Below the pieces are notes generated by a model, which worked only from the letters and a program-made list of their open reading frames with translations, was not told where the DNA came from and did no database searches. A stretch of 53,035 bases of DNA, from positions 1 through 53,035 of the forward strand of contig WRAS01000008.1 in assembly GCA_009780065.1 (NCBI GenBank), given 5' to 3'. The translations under genes were made by a program, and so were the position numbers. The stretch comes from Bacillota bacterium (GTDB lineage: Bacteria; Bacillota; Clostridia; Christensenellales; UBA1242). This document shows, in pieces, positions 18,116 through 27,909 of the stretch (position 1 is the stretch's first letter; each line of letters begins with the position of its first letter).

Positions 18116-18433
18116 CTAGCGGCAATCCCCCCTTTCACATAGAAGCCGCAAGAATATATAAACCAGTTCCAAATTATTATTTCGGCATATACATGGTCGT
18201 CGGCGGCAGTGACATGAGCGATTGTGGTGTCCATGACAATGACATGAACCGACGCATCTGCAATGGTTATGGTGATGACACCTACAATATCCGAAACAGC
18301 CACAATTCATAGCCGGAAAGCAGTGATGCGACGTGTGAGAAAATCCACATACACAATAAATAAACGGCTGCCCACACATTGGGCAATGTACTGTCCAACG
18401 CCAATTATGCGGTCTATGATGAACAAAGAACAT
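18116..18433 (-). CDS. Possible Cys/His-rich small protein
   Basis: 105 codons from ATG 18433. Starts MFFVHHRPHNWRW, then CPMCGQPFIYCVCGF (a zinc-ribbon-like CxxC ... CxC), then a His/Cys-rich tail with CHCHGHHNRSCHC. About 15 percent Cys and 13 percent His would suit a metal-binding or spore-coat-type protein. No good SD or promoter is visible, and another frame over the same DNA is also open (18061-18303, minus), so it may be spurious. It is the only gene candidate in the gap 18065-18488. Confidence 0.3.
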   Translation of the reverse strand: MFFVHHRPHNWRWTVHCPMCGQPFIYCVCGFSHTSHHCFPAMNCGCFGYCRCHHHNHCRCVGSCHCHGHHNRSCHCRRRPCICRNNNLELVYIFLRLLCERGDCR

Positions 18434-18488
18434 ATTCCAGTGTATGGATAGCATTGGTGCTTTGTTCCATGCGTGCATATCATGAGAT

Positions 18489-18734
18489 ATGAAGAGCGCG
18501 GAGGAATTAATTGCAACTGCGGGAGCGCTGTCTTTGGCAATTTCAAAAAATTGTAAGGACGTTGAGGAGTTGGTTGCATACATAGAATTTTTTGGCTTGA
18601 TGCGCCATAATTTAGATTTGATACGACACCGCAGAATAGCCGAGCGTAATCACAAACCATCCAAGCCAAAAAGACCACCCATTATTAAAAGACGTATTCC
18701 ATTGCGGCGCCTACACACATATACACGATGTTGA
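18489..18734 (+). CDS. Small hypothetical protein, DUF6774-like
   Basis: 81 aa: an N-terminal helical pair (SAEELIATAGALSLAISKNC, DVEELVAYIEFFGLMRHNL) like the short Firmicute proteins I associate with DUF6774, followed by a basic Pro/Arg/Lys tail. TATCAT five bases before ATG with TTGGTG 18 bp upstream suggests another leaderless start. Its stop abuts the stop of the convergent alcohol dehydrogenase with no gap. Family assignment is tentative. Confidence 0.5.
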   Translation: MKSAEELIATAGALSLAISKNCKDVEELVAYIEFFGLMRHNLDLIRHRRIAERNHKPSKPKRPPIIKRRIPLRRLHTYTRC

Positions 18735-19904
18735 TTATTTTGCAAGGTTAATTATTTTAATAATATCATCCACAGTAATTTTACCGTAAGCCCCGAGGGT
18801 TTTGTCTTTGAAATATTTACGTGCACCGCTTTTGACTTTTTTATGGTCGATGTTGATTTCCGCAAGAGATTGTGCAAGCCCAAGCCCACGATAGAAAGTT
18901 TGCAGGTTTGCAATTCCGCTTTTGATTACGCTTGCTTCGGTCTTTCCTTTCCCACCCATAACATTTTTGCAAAAGTCATAAATCTTTGATGGTTTCGTTT
19001 TGGAGACATATTTCATCCATGCCGGAAACAAAATTGCAAGACCCGCACCATGGGCGATGTTATGAATCCCAGACAGTAATTTATTTTCGATTCGGTGCGT
19101 TGCCCAGTCTTGGTGCTCACGCCCCATTTCCAGCATATCATTATGCGCAAGTGTACCAAGCAGACAGAACTCGGACCACAGTGGGTAACTGTCTTTGTTT
19201 GCGTATAGTTTTGGCGCAATTTCTAACATCGCGGTCATAGCACCTTCCAACAGTTTATCGGTAAACAACACATTTTCTTGCGGCGAAAAATATCTTTCCA
19301 AAAGATGTGCAAAGATATCACTGGTGCCGTTTGCAATTTGTTCATGCGGCAATGTCATGCAAAGACGTGGGTTAATGTATGCAAAGCGCGGGCGAATGAC
19401 TTCGGAACCGATCGCGTACTTAAGTCCGGTTTTATCCTCACGAACAACACTGGCGGTCGAGCATTCACTACCGGCGGCGGGCAATGTTAGTACCGCACCA
19501 ACCGGTAATGCTTGGATGTTTTGTTCAATCCCGTTTTTGAAAATTTGCCATGCGTCTTGTCCGCGAATTGCGCCCACAGCAATGAACTTGGCTTCGTCGA
19601 TAACGCTACCGCCGCCTATTGCAAGGATAAAGTCTACTTTCCCATCTTTTGCAATTTTGATTCCTTCCTTTGCATGGCTGAGCAATGGGTTCGCAACCAC
19701 GCCACCGAATTCAACATAGTCCATGTCTTGGGCGGTTATTTCAGCGATGATTTTTTTAAGTGTACCATCTTTTTTCAAACGGTCACTACCATACACGATT
19801 AAGATTTTTTTTGCACCATGTCTTTTAAGAGCGTTTGCAATTTCCGCAAATGGCAAGTCGCCGAAGAGAATCTCGCACTTGTTTTCATATATAAAGTTTT
19901 CCAT
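18735..19904 (-). CDS. Iron-containing alcohol dehydrogenase
   Basis: 389 aa, the usual length. It oxidises or reduces alcohols/aldehydes with NAD(P). The NAD-binding GGGSVIDEAKFIA motif (about residues 97-110), the metal-binding Asp and His positions (TSDIFAHLLERYF about 194-206 and HNIAHGAGLAILFPAW about 261-276) are present. Closest by eye to the YqhD/BdhA butanol-dehydrogenase group. RBS GAGGGG precedes ATG. It follows the subtilase gene by 22 bp on the same strand, so it may be partly read through from it, though function is unrelated. Confidence 0.92.
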   Translation of the reverse strand: MENFIYENKCEILFGDLPFAEIANALKRHGAKKILIVYGSDRLKKDGTLKKIIAEITAQDMDYVEFGGVVANPLLSHAKEGIKIAKDGKVDFILAIGGGSVIDEAKFIAVGAIRGQDAWQIFKNGIEQNIQALPVGAVLTLPAAGSECSTASVVREDKTGLKYAIGSEVIRPRFAYINPRLCMTLPHEQIANGTSDIFAHLLERYFSPQENVLFTDKLLEGAMTAMLEIAPKLYANKDSYPLWSEFCLLGTLAHNDMLEMGREHQDWATHRIENKLLSGIHNIAHGAGLAILFPAWMKYVSKTKPSKIYDFCKNVMGGKGKTEASVIKSGIANLQTFYRGLGLAQSLAEINIDHKKVKSGARKYFKDKTLGAYGKITVDDIIKIINLAK

Positions 19905-19926
19905 TTGTTTTTCCCCTCTTAATTTT

Positions 19927-22900
19927 TTATTTTCGTTTAAGTCTAAGTATTATAAATACTACTGCACCAATTATAACCAAGCCAAGAACAACACCAAGCA
20001 CAATCCAAATCCAGTTATTGTTATCATCACCATCGTATTCGCTGGCAGAGATGAAAGTTACCGAAATAGTTGTATTGGCCGTTATATTTGTAAGTGACAC
20101 TGTGTTATTGGTTACATTTACACGGTTACCGTTTACTAGGACTCGGTACACGATATAACCCTCGTTCGGTGTGATCGTTAATGTGATATTTTCACCATTG
20201 GCAATTTCAAATCCGCCGTATGGCGATACCGCACCATTTTGACCCACAGTTATTGTGATCTGGCGGAATGTAATTTGCGGCGGAGTTTGAAAGTTAGACG
20301 TAATTGTATTACCCGCAAAATCAGTCACGACGACATAAATGAATCTATTGTTTTGTGCACCAGAAAGACGCAAACTTTGTTCATTTGCACCTGCGATTGG
20401 TGTGCCGCCAATATTTGCGGTCGTGTTTTGAAACCACTGGAATTGTAAGCCAAAGCCTTGGACATTAACATCTATGTATGGCATACCATTTCTCATTTGG
20501 ATAGTTGTTGGAAGATTATCTTTGAATTCAAGATCAATTGGAATAAAGGTATTGCCAGTTTGGCTAGCGAATTCCTCGGCTTTTGTATTTGTAAATCCCT
20601 TTATCGTTGCGTACGACGGGATTGGCCCTATCCATTCAATAACATTATCAAATGGGATGTAGACATAATCACCGCTGAGAAATACCAGCCACCAATCAAC
20701 GTAGATGTCTTCACCACCCACGATTACCCATGTTTGACCAGACACCCCCCAATCAAGTATCATAAACCGTTCCCACTCGGCAACCCATTCGGATGGCATT
20801 TGTGCACCGGTATTCCAATTATACCAATTACCATTGCTATAATAAAAGTCGTCATTATTAATTCTTATAAATTCAAACCACGCCTCAACAAGTATTACAT
20901 TTATTCCATCGATGTAGACCGCTTCACGTTGAATAGGCCACGAGATACTCATAGAAATTTCAATATGATCGATATGCGGCCCAAATACGAAAATCATTTC
21001 AACATCGTCGCTGACACCCCAGTTCCGTTGAAAAGTTGGATTCCAACTGTCATTGTAAATTATTTCGATTGATGGCAAAACAACTTTTTCAAGAGAGGTC
21101 CAAAAGAACGAACCCTCGTCAATTTCGCGCACATTTGATAGATTGACATACGTCAAGTCAAAGTTTCCAAAAAACGCAAAACCAAAGATGTATTCCAATT
21201 TTGGAAAATTTTCGTCCGTGAGTTGTGTTAATGCTGTGGAAATAAATGCTTGGCTCCCGATAATAGTGACATTTGGTGCATATACATTTTTTAACCGGGA
21301 TGACGCAAAAAATGCACCAGGAGAAATCATCGTGATGGATTCTGGCAATGTTACGCTTTCCACGACACTCATCGCAAATGCACCAGGACCGATATATTTT
21401 ATTTGCGTGCCATTAATAAATTCAGGTATCTCTAGATTCGCAAGAACACCTCTGTACCGCATGATGGTGTTTTCCGGAGCATAAATTTCCCATGCGGTTG
21501 AAGTATCATGGCGGATTCCATTAATTGTGTGGAAGTAAATTTTGTGAAAGTCTGTACTCTTTGCCGTTACGTTGTTACTAGAGTCTAACGTGTATGCTAT
21601 CGCACGAACAATGGTTGTTTCCGAAATTGTTATTGCGGTTGTGAATTGAGGACTGTTAACTGTTGGGAGGCTGCCATCCAAGGTATAAAAAATTCGTGCA
21701 TTTGGGAATGTTGTGGAAAGCGAAAGTTGAAACGACGATGTGAATTCCTCTTGCGCACGACTGAAAGTTATTGGTTGGGTAATTCGCGGAAGATACGCAT
21801 ATTCCAAATTTAAAATTCCATGACCGTAGAACATATCCCATCCAAGTTTCCCACTGTCACGGGCAGTAAATGCCAAGATGTCGCGAATATTTTGTGGTGT
21901 GAGTGTGCGAGTACTGTCAGATGCCAATAACGCAGCCGCGGCTGCAACGTGAGGGGCTGCCATACTAGTACCACTCATTTCCTCGAAATAGTCACCGTCG
22001 ATATTTATTCCACCCCATGCGTCACCTATGAAGTTTGGAATTGGACTGAGAATATCGTTTCCAGGTGCTGCGATATCAATTGCACGCCCCCAAGAGGAGA
22101 ATACGGTTAAACCAAGACCTTGGTCATCTTCCCACGGAAACCCTTGGTCATGCCCTATTGCGGAGACTGTGATTGCATTAGAATGTCTTGCGGGTGATAT
22201 AAAACATGTTGAATTGAATCCCTCGTTTCCTGCCGCCGCAATTGACAAGATACCTGCGCCTAGCGCAGAATCAATCGCCGCATCAATTGCCTTGGCAACA
22301 TTGGCAAATCCATATGCCAAAAGGTCGTCTGTGAAAAAGTTAGAACCAAGACCGAAACTCATGTTCATTGCTACGATATTACCTTTTGTTTCTTGTAGCA
22401 AGGTTACATATTCGATTGCCATGATGATGCTACTGAGAACTGCTTTACCACTCGTACCGCTCATTTGCAGTTGCATTGGAAGAATTTTGACGTTTGGCAA
22501 AGTCAAGTCCACAATTGTGCCTGCAACATGTGTTCCGTGACCATTTAAGTCAAACATAAAGTACGGGTCATTAAGCATGCTGTCCACGAATGGGTCTCCT
22601 AATTCATTGCGAAGCCAGTCCAGTTCGTTTTGCCAACTATCGTAATCTGGGTCGCCATAAACCGGGAAGGTAAGAAAGTTTCTTCCGCCTGGTGCAATAC
22701 GATTTGTGAAAAAGCCATGCGTGGTATCAAGACCACTATCCAAAACCGCAACAATAACATCATTTGTTGTTGAAAGACTTTTTAGGTGGTTTTGGAATGA
22801 CTCGACCCCAATAAAGTCAGCACCCCATGTAAGAAAGTTACTAGAAAACGGTTGGATTCCCCCACCCTGGTTACCACCAAATAATCCAAAACGATTTTGT

Positions 22901-23340
22901 GGTTGCATGGTAGGAAGATTCATCACCACATCCGGAGCCGCGTATATTACATTAGGCAAATTATTAAGGTATCTTAGCGCAATACGGGTTTGTCCTTGGG
23001 TTGCGAATTGCAAAATATGATAGTTATCAAAACCACTGGTATACGCAATTGCACCTTTTTTCGGAATTTCACCATTTGCACGTACAATCAGACGACGTGT
23101 TTCAAAAAGGCAGCGTTGTTGTTCGATATTTGAACTTAGCCCAACTGGGTTGATTCCATAATTATCAATTGGGTTATTGGAAACCATTTGCAGTACCGCA
23201 GCCGAAAATGCGTTGAAATCATCCATAGAACGCGAGTATGTAATGGTTGCAGGTGTTCGCAGTTTGATTAAACCAACAGAACCCACAACAATCGCACAAA
23301 GTAAAATTACGAACGTACCTGACCTTATAAAATTTTTCAT
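19927..23340 (-). CDS. Subtilisin-family (S8) serine protease with LRR and C-terminal anchor
   Basis: 1137 aa. Signal peptide about residues 7-27; propeptide-like region about 80-145 (I9-like); S8 catalytic domain about 165-500 with Asp201 (VLDSGLD), His268 (NGHGTHVAGT), oxyanion Asn372 (AAGNEG) and Ser459 (SGTSMAAPHVA). Then a chitobiase-type beta-sandwich (ARIFYTLDGSLPTVNSP, about 545-575), BspA-type LRR_5 units (about 620-760), a Trp-rich region, a bacterial repeat near the end and a membrane anchor WIWIVLGVVLGLVIIG with an R-L-K-R-K tail. A membrane-bound extracellular protease, all catalytic residues present. Promoter at 23362-23390; RBS GGGAG. Confidence 0.95.
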   Translation of the reverse strand: MKNFIRSGTFVILLCAIVVGSVGLIKLRTPATITYSRSMDDFNAFSAAVLQMVSNNPIDNYGINPVGLSSNIEQQRCLFETRRLIVRANGEIPKKGAIAYTSGFDNYHILQFATQGQTRIALRYLNNLPNVIYAAPDVVMNLPTMQPQNRFGLFGGNQGGGIQPFSSNFLTWGADFIGVESFQNHLKSLSTTNDVIVAVLDSGLDTTHGFFTNRIAPGGRNFLTFPVYGDPDYDSWQNELDWLRNELGDPFVDSMLNDPYFMFDLNGHGTHVAGTIVDLTLPNVKILPMQLQMSGTSGKAVLSSIIMAIEYVTLLQETKGNIVAMNMSFGLGSNFFTDDLLAYGFANVAKAIDAAIDSALGAGILSIAAAGNEGFNSTCFISPARHSNAITVSAIGHDQGFPWEDDQGLGLTVFSSWGRAIDIAAPGNDILSPIPNFIGDAWGGINIDGDYFEEMSGTSMAAPHVAAAAALLASDSTRTLTPQNIRDILAFTARDSGKLGWDMFYGHGILNLEYAYLPRITQPITFSRAQEEFTSSFQLSLSTTFPNARIFYTLDGSLPTVNSPQFTTAITISETTIVRAIAYTLDSSNNVTAKSTDFHKIYFHTINGIRHDTSTAWEIYAPENTIMRYRGVLANLEIPEFINGTQIKYIGPGAFAMSVVESVTLPESITMISPGAFFASSRLKNVYAPNVTIIGSQAFISTALTQLTDENFPKLEYIFGFAFFGNFDLTYVNLSNVREIDEGSFFWTSLEKVVLPSIEIIYNDSWNPTFQRNWGVSDDVEMIFVFGPHIDHIEISMSISWPIQREAVYIDGINVILVEAWFEFIRINNDDFYYSNGNWYNWNTGAQMPSEWVAEWERFMILDWGVSGQTWVIVGGEDIYVDWWLVFLSGDYVYIPFDNVIEWIGPIPSYATIKGFTNTKAEEFASQTGNTFIPIDLEFKDNLPTTIQMRNGMPYIDVNVQGFGLQFQWFQNTTANIGGTPIAGANEQSLRLSGAQNNRFIYVVVTDFAGNTITSNFQTPPQITFRQITITVGQNGAVSPYGGFEIANGENITLTITPNEGYIVYRVLVNGNRVNVTNNTVSLTNITANTTISVTFISASEYDGDDNNNWIWIVLGVVLGLVIIGAVVFIILRLKRK

Positions 23341-23361
23341 TTAAAATCTCCCTTAGTATTT

Positions 23362-23390
23362 ATTATGTGTAAATTCGTGCAGAAAGTCAA
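23362..23390 (-). promoter_or_regulatory. Promoter of the subtilase gene
   Basis: Minus strand -35 TTGACT (23385-23390), 17-bp spacer, -10 CATAAT (23362-23367), followed by a GGGAG RBS near ATG 23340. It lies just after the fic terminator. Confidence 0.7.
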
Positions 23391-23397
23391 AAGAAAA

Positions 23398-23421
23398 ACT
23401 AGGGCAAAACACCTAGTTCTT
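23398..23421 (-). terminator. Terminator of the fic gene
   Basis: Stem AACTAGG with CCTAGTT followed by TTTTCTTTT on the minus strand. The fic stop codon TAG (23413-23415) is part of the 5' arm. Confidence 0.8.
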
Positions 23422-24144
23422 TCTTAATTTGATTTGACGCTCCAGTTCTTCTTTAACATGTTTGGCAATAAAACTTATCATAGCGATTGGGCTTTTAGTT
23501 TTGTGATAGTCCTCGAAACAGTCAAAGTATTCACGTCGGTCTGTAAATTTTATAATGATTGACGGGAAATCCAATTTAATCAGTTGCGCATTCATAAGTA
23601 TCCGTCCAGTTGGACCATTGCCATCAAAGAAAGGGTGAATGATTTCAAACAAAATATGAAACAATGCGATGCATTCAATTGCGTGGACGTCTTCGTCCAG
23701 ATTTTTGTAACCATTAACCAGTTCACGCATCTGCTCTGTAATTCTGCAAGCAGCAGTTGGCGCATATTCCGAGGACGGAAATTCAACCTCGACTTTGCGA
23801 TATTGACCTTTGTGCTCTGGTTTATCTACCAGCAATAACTCGTTAATTTTTTTAATAAGTAATTCTGTTGTTCCCTTTTTACTTTTGATACTTTCAAGTG
23901 CAAAATTGATTGCATCGCGGTGACCAATCACCTCGAGGTGGTCTTGTAGTTGCTTTTTATCCACCGTCGCACCTTGCAAAACTATTTCAGTTTCGTTGCG
24001 AGTAAGTTTGTTCCCTTCGATCGCGTTGGAATGATATATAAAGTCGGTTATAAATTCTTGGGACATACGATCGGCTTCCCACTTTGGCAAGTCTGGTAAG
24101 GTCGCTAGTTTTTTCTTTAAAACATCAATAGAATCAAAAGACAT
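23413..24144 (-). CDS. Fic-family protein with altered active-site motif
   Basis: 243 aa from ATG 24144 (AAGGGG upstream). Fic enzymes transfer AMP from ATP to protein hydroxyls. The motif here reads HPFFDGNGPTGRI (about residues 177-189): catalytic His, the D/E-G-N-G phosphate loop and the final Arg are kept, but the first Arg of the usual GNGR is Pro. The N-terminal helix carries SNAIEGNKLT, the inhibitory S/T-x-x-x-E-G/N motif of class II Fic proteins. Promoter TTGACA ... GAAAAT with 17 bp lies upstream. No antitoxin neighbour, consistent with a self-inhibited housekeeping-type Fic; activity may be changed by the Pro. Confidence 0.9.
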   Translation of the reverse strand: MSFDSIDVLKKKLATLPDLPKWEADRMSQEFITDFIYHSNAIEGNKLTRNETEIVLQGATVDKKQLQDHLEVIGHRDAINFALESIKSKKGTTELLIKKINELLLVDKPEHKGQYRKVEVEFPSSEYAPTAACRITEQMRELVNGYKNLDEDVHAIECIALFHILFEIIHPFFDGNGPTGRILMNAQLIKLDFPSIIIKFTDRREYFDCFEDYHKTKSPIAMISFIAKHVKEELERQIKLRKN

Positions 24145-24223
24145 CACACCACCCCTTGTTAGCAAATTTTCACATATTGTGTTAAAGATGTCAAATTGAA
24201 AAACAAGGGAACTTCACTAGTCT

Positions 24224-25255
24224 TTATTTAGAATACCAAGTTACGATGTGGTGGATTGCAGGAATGATTTTAATATTTCCAAAGTTCTGGTTCACAACAT
24301 ATTGGAGACGTGATAATTGATACATCATCTCTGCATTTCCCGCCTCGGCGAATTGGTTATTTGCACCACCGCCAGAATAAATTATCGTCCCCATCAGTAT
24401 TACAGGAATATCCAGAATCTTTGCATATTGTAAAACCTCTGACGAGATGTTTGTCATATTTTCTGCTGTGTTACGATACGCCATTACCGCTATCCTGTTG
24501 GATTCGTGCATGATGGCTCGGTACAGCGGGATGTTAGGTACATTACGATGGGTAACCAAATCTGTTTGCCCGTATTGATTTGGATTACCCTCATCACGAT
24601 TCCACCAAAATGGAATTGTCCAGTCAATTGGAAAGTATTTACCATATGTATCCACCACATTTTCCACAAAATCAATTTTGAGTTGCTGCCACATATTTCT
24701 GTTTTGATGAAAATCTGATTGCTGGTGTGGTTCGATATTAAAGTGCAATCCCGCAAATTTTTCATCGTCTTCTACTTGGTTTTGGTAAGAAATCATACCA
24801 AAAATAATTGCATCAAAGTTACCACCACCTGCAAGCCAGTTACCATCATTTCCCAGATACATATAAACTCGTATGTCTCGTTCTGATGCCATTCTGATAA
24901 ATGCACGTGTCGGATTAAGTCCATATCTTTGACCATTCACACCAAAAGCACCAGACGGATAATTTGCCCAAGAAACAACGTGTTGGTTTAGGAAAATTTC
25001 TGTGACACCCTGCTTGTATGCAAAATCTAGCAAAGTTTCGTCACATTGCGATACACCTATACCATCCAAAGTGTCTGGGGTAATTGTCCGCCACCAAACC
25101 ACAGCAAGTGGATTATGAATTGGGTCGGGGTCAGGACAAGGCTGTTTATCACCATTATTATCATTGTCACCAAGAACTAGCCATAGAATTATTCCGATTG
25201 CGGTCAAAATAATTGCCAGCGATATTGAAAGAATTATTATCAATCTTCTGTTCAT
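24224..25255 (-). CDS. Anchored extracellular protein, TIM-barrel-like (glycoside-hydrolase-like)
   Basis: 343 aa from ATG 25255 (GGAG eight bases upstream; a start at 25321 would overlap the upstream gene). N-terminal membrane segment (about residues 4-27) and a D/N-rich linker (GDNDNNGDKQ). The external part has alternating strands and helices: LAVVWWRT, TEIFLNQ, IRVYMYLGNDGNW, FAGLHFNIEPHQ, RIAVMAYRN, IPVILMGTIIYSG, as in a barrel fold; the acidic residues in GLHFNIEPH at a strand end are candidate catalytic groups. It follows the InlB-repeat gene by 10 bp in the same operon. Substrate unknown. Confidence 0.75.
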   Translation of the reverse strand: MNRRLIIILSISLAIILTAIGIILWLVLGDNDNNGDKQPCPDPDPIHNPLAVVWWRTITPDTLDGIGVSQCDETLLDFAYKQGVTEIFLNQHVVSWANYPSGAFGVNGQRYGLNPTRAFIRMASERDIRVYMYLGNDGNWLAGGGNFDAIIFGMISYQNQVEDDEKFAGLHFNIEPHQQSDFHQNRNMWQQLKIDFVENVVDTYGKYFPIDWTIPFWWNRDEGNPNQYGQTDLVTHRNVPNIPLYRAIMHESNRIAVMAYRNTAENMTNISSEVLQYAKILDIPVILMGTIIYSGGGANNQFAEAGNAEMMYQLSRLQYVVNQNFGNIKIIPAIHHIVTWYSK

Positions 25256-25265
25256 TCGATCTCCA

Positions 25266-27875
25266 TCAATCCTTACGTCGAACAATTGTAAGAGTCGCAA
25301 GCCCGACAAGTGCCAATGCAAGCACCCCCATTGCTATAAAAGGCCAATTTGCCGCAAAAAATCCTTGTTGCTCTATTTCTTCCCATTGCGCGGTAAATGT
25401 CAATATAGTTTCGCCATTTAAACCTAGGGTTGTTGTTGGAAGACCCCAACCTGTGAACCTGTGTGTTGCGGTATCTTGTAGTGATTGTATTTCCAAGTTA
25501 GCCATGTCAACATCTGTCAAAGTTTTATGTATCGTTCCGTTTGACATGAAAACTGCGTTAAATATTGGCAAAGACGGTGTTGGAATCACTATGGTCAGCG
25601 GCATGCTTTGTGCCGAATATACACCCGCATTATCAAACGCACGAATTGTAATTGTGTGTGTACCCGGTTCAAGGTTGGTAAAATTCCAATTGGTTTCACC
25701 ATAAATTCTTATTTCATTGCCATTGATGGTGATAACAAATCCTTCAACACCTGGCACATTGTTCCAGTATATGTAACCGCTGACTGTGTCTATTTGATTA
25801 ATTGTTGGAACTTCTACGTTTCCAACTTCACGCCATCTTGCGTAAAGATTGTGGTTAAACGTATAATCAACAAGACAAACTGAGGTTATTTTGGTTCCCC
25901 CTGTTGTTGCTGTCCACCATCCAATAAATTCAAAACCATAAAATTCTGGGTCAGTTAGCGGGATTACGCTGTAGGCATCTCCTTGCGCAATCCAAGCAGA
26001 AGTCAAAATTGGTCCACCTGCACCACCTGGATGATTTAGCATTAATATAACAAAAACTGTGTTCGATGTTTCCCAACGTGCATGAATGGTTATATTTTGT
26101 CCGTGGGTTGCGATAATTGTCTGGGCTGTGACCTGTTCGCCCCAAACATTGTTGGTACCGTCCTGGGTCCACCAACCCGCGAAATTTTGCCCAATCGGAT
26201 ACCAACCAGAAATTCCGGATATATCCATAGCCGCCGAACCAAATACAACATTTTCTGTCACAGTCGCGATTGTGGGTGCAGATGCAAAATTAAGATTTCG
26301 TGTTATCGTTGCAGTGTTTTCCAACCATTGGGCATAAATCTGCGTTATCCGCGGTGCATCGTAATTTCCCACACTTTGGAAGGCTGTTGTGTTTGTAACT
26401 TGACTTCCACCTGTTAGTGATGTCCACCACCCGCCGAATCTGTGTCCCAGTGGGATTTGGGCAGCAACAGGTATACCAAGCGCATCCGTATATGAGTTAG
26501 ACACCAAAACGTCAAATGGATTCGCAGGAGGAATAAAGCCAAATCCAGTTGGCCAGTTTAGATCGCGTGAAACATACCATTGATTTGTTGTTTCAATTTC
26601 CAAAAACAAGTGGGTAGACAAATTATTAACTTCGATATGTACATGCTGCCGAGCATTTGGGTCAGCATACCATGTTCGCAATGTTACAATATCATTATCT
26701 GCCGTGGTCCAGTTTTGCAAAGAAATTGCATCGTCAAATGTTATACCCGGAATGATTACCTTGGTTTCCGTGCCTAATGTTGCGGTTATGGTTTGGATTG
26801 TGTCACCATTGCCTGCGTTAAATATTATTTCTTGGGTAACAGCAGAATTTCGCGTTAATATAGTTCTTTGTCCAGTGGAAACAGTAGCGTTTATAGATGA
26901 ATCATTTGTAAAATTTGAAAACACAGACACGTTATTGTATATCGCCGCAACATCAATATGTATCGCAGGACGAACAAGTTGGATATCAGTCGCCGGCGTG
27001 TTGCTGAAAGCATCTACTGGCCCATCTACCGCCAATGGATCGCGATGCTGGATACGGGCATTGGCCTGTGTAGCAATCGCACGGGAACGAAGCCATGCCC
27101 ATTGATTTCCCATACCAGGCAATCTATCAATTAGTCTCTCCTCTGCTGTTAATTGCCATATATTTTGTCCATGCACAGCACCCGTTGGTAATTCAATTTC
27201 ATGTGAAGAGGGCAACCATAATAGGTCATTAAATGCATCGCCAGTTAAACCGCTAAGTCTAGAGTTTCCGCCGTCTGGCTGGACATTTTGCCAGTCGCCA
27301 GGAATATTGCCAGGAGTTACGATATAACTTTCGGCATTGTTAAAATATTCCAGAACATTTTCCATATCTTGGTTTATATTTGCGCGAATCTGGCTGTCAA
27401 TATATGCGTCATTAATGTTCTCAGATGATGCAAAGATAGAAGTTCGATAGGCCCCCACCATTAAAAATGTGAATACAGGGTTACCAGTTCCACTAGGAAA
27501 TGTAATATTAACCAAGCGCCAATTCCAAGAGGTAAAATTTTCGACATGAGTTGTGTCTGTTTCAATTGGCTGGAACAAACGAAATGTTGGTGACATTGAT
27601 TCGCCCGTATAATCGCGGATGTCTGCTGCCGTTGCAATGTAATGAGTTGATCCCACTGGGGTCCGGCTTACATTTTCTGCGATTTGCATCAATTCCGTGG
27701 CCACTTGTGCATTATGTGCACCAGCAGCAGATATCAAATAGTTAACACCATTTAATGGCTGTGGTGATGCACCTGTAACCCTCCCAGACATGTTCGGCAT
27801 CTGTATGCCAAGACCAAATAACACGGTCGTGCATATCAAAACTGCCGACATTATTTTTGCTTTAGTTTTCCCCAT
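25266..27875 (-). CDS. InlB-repeat surface protein with DUF6273-like domain and C-terminal anchor
   Basis: 869 aa. Signal peptide at residues 5-27. The N-terminal half contains a DUF6273-like region: FNDLLWLPSSHE, GMGNQWAWLRSRA and LVRPAIHID follow the W-L-R-S ... V-R-P-A pattern. Next come several InlB/Listeria-Bacteroides repeats (each with FxGWW and ending IYAQW, IHARW or LYARW), one Fn3-like domain, a final repeat, and a membrane segment (PFIAMGVLALALVGLATLTI) with an RRKD tail. A TATAAT box lies about 35 bp upstream of ATG. First gene of a two-gene unit with the barrel-like protein. Likely adhesin or wall component; inferred. Confidence 0.85.
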   Translation of the reverse strand: MGKTKAKIMSAVLICTTVLFGLGIQMPNMSGRVTGASPQPLNGVNYLISAAGAHNAQVATELMQIAENVSRTPVGSTHYIATAADIRDYTGESMSPTFRLFQPIETDTTHVENFTSWNWRLVNITFPSGTGNPVFTFLMVGAYRTSIFASSENINDAYIDSQIRANINQDMENVLEYFNNAESYIVTPGNIPGDWQNVQPDGGNSRLSGLTGDAFNDLLWLPSSHEIELPTGAVHGQNIWQLTAEERLIDRLPGMGNQWAWLRSRAIATQANARIQHRDPLAVDGPVDAFSNTPATDIQLVRPAIHIDVAAIYNNVSVFSNFTNDSSINATVSTGQRTILTRNSAVTQEIIFNAGNGDTIQTITATLGTETKVIIPGITFDDAISLQNWTTADNDIVTLRTWYADPNARQHVHIEVNNLSTHLFLEIETTNQWYVSRDLNWPTGFGFIPPANPFDVLVSNSYTDALGIPVAAQIPLGHRFGGWWTSLTGGSQVTNTTAFQSVGNYDAPRITQIYAQWLENTATITRNLNFASAPTIATVTENVVFGSAAMDISGISGWYPIGQNFAGWWTQDGTNNVWGEQVTAQTIIATHGQNITIHARWETSNTVFVILMLNHPGGAGGPILTSAWIAQGDAYSVIPLTDPEFYGFEFIGWWTATTGGTKITSVCLVDYTFNHNLYARWREVGNVEVPTINQIDTVSGYIYWNNVPGVEGFVITINGNEIRIYGETNWNFTNLEPGTHTITIRAFDNAGVYSAQSMPLTIVIPTPSLPIFNAVFMSNGTIHKTLTDVDMANLEIQSLQDTATHRFTGWGLPTTTLGLNGETILTFTAQWEEIEQQGFFAANWPFIAMGVLALALVGLATLTIVRRKD

Positions 27876-27909
27876 AATATTTTAGTATTAGCATGTAAAA
27901 AAGATTATA

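Noticed and set aside
18061-18303. 80-aa minus frame ending at the start of the BspA-like gene (ATGA overlap)
   Set aside because: Composition is low-complexity Ile/Val/Asp with no RBS; it overlaps the Cys/His-rich frame. Overlap with ATG is probably chance.
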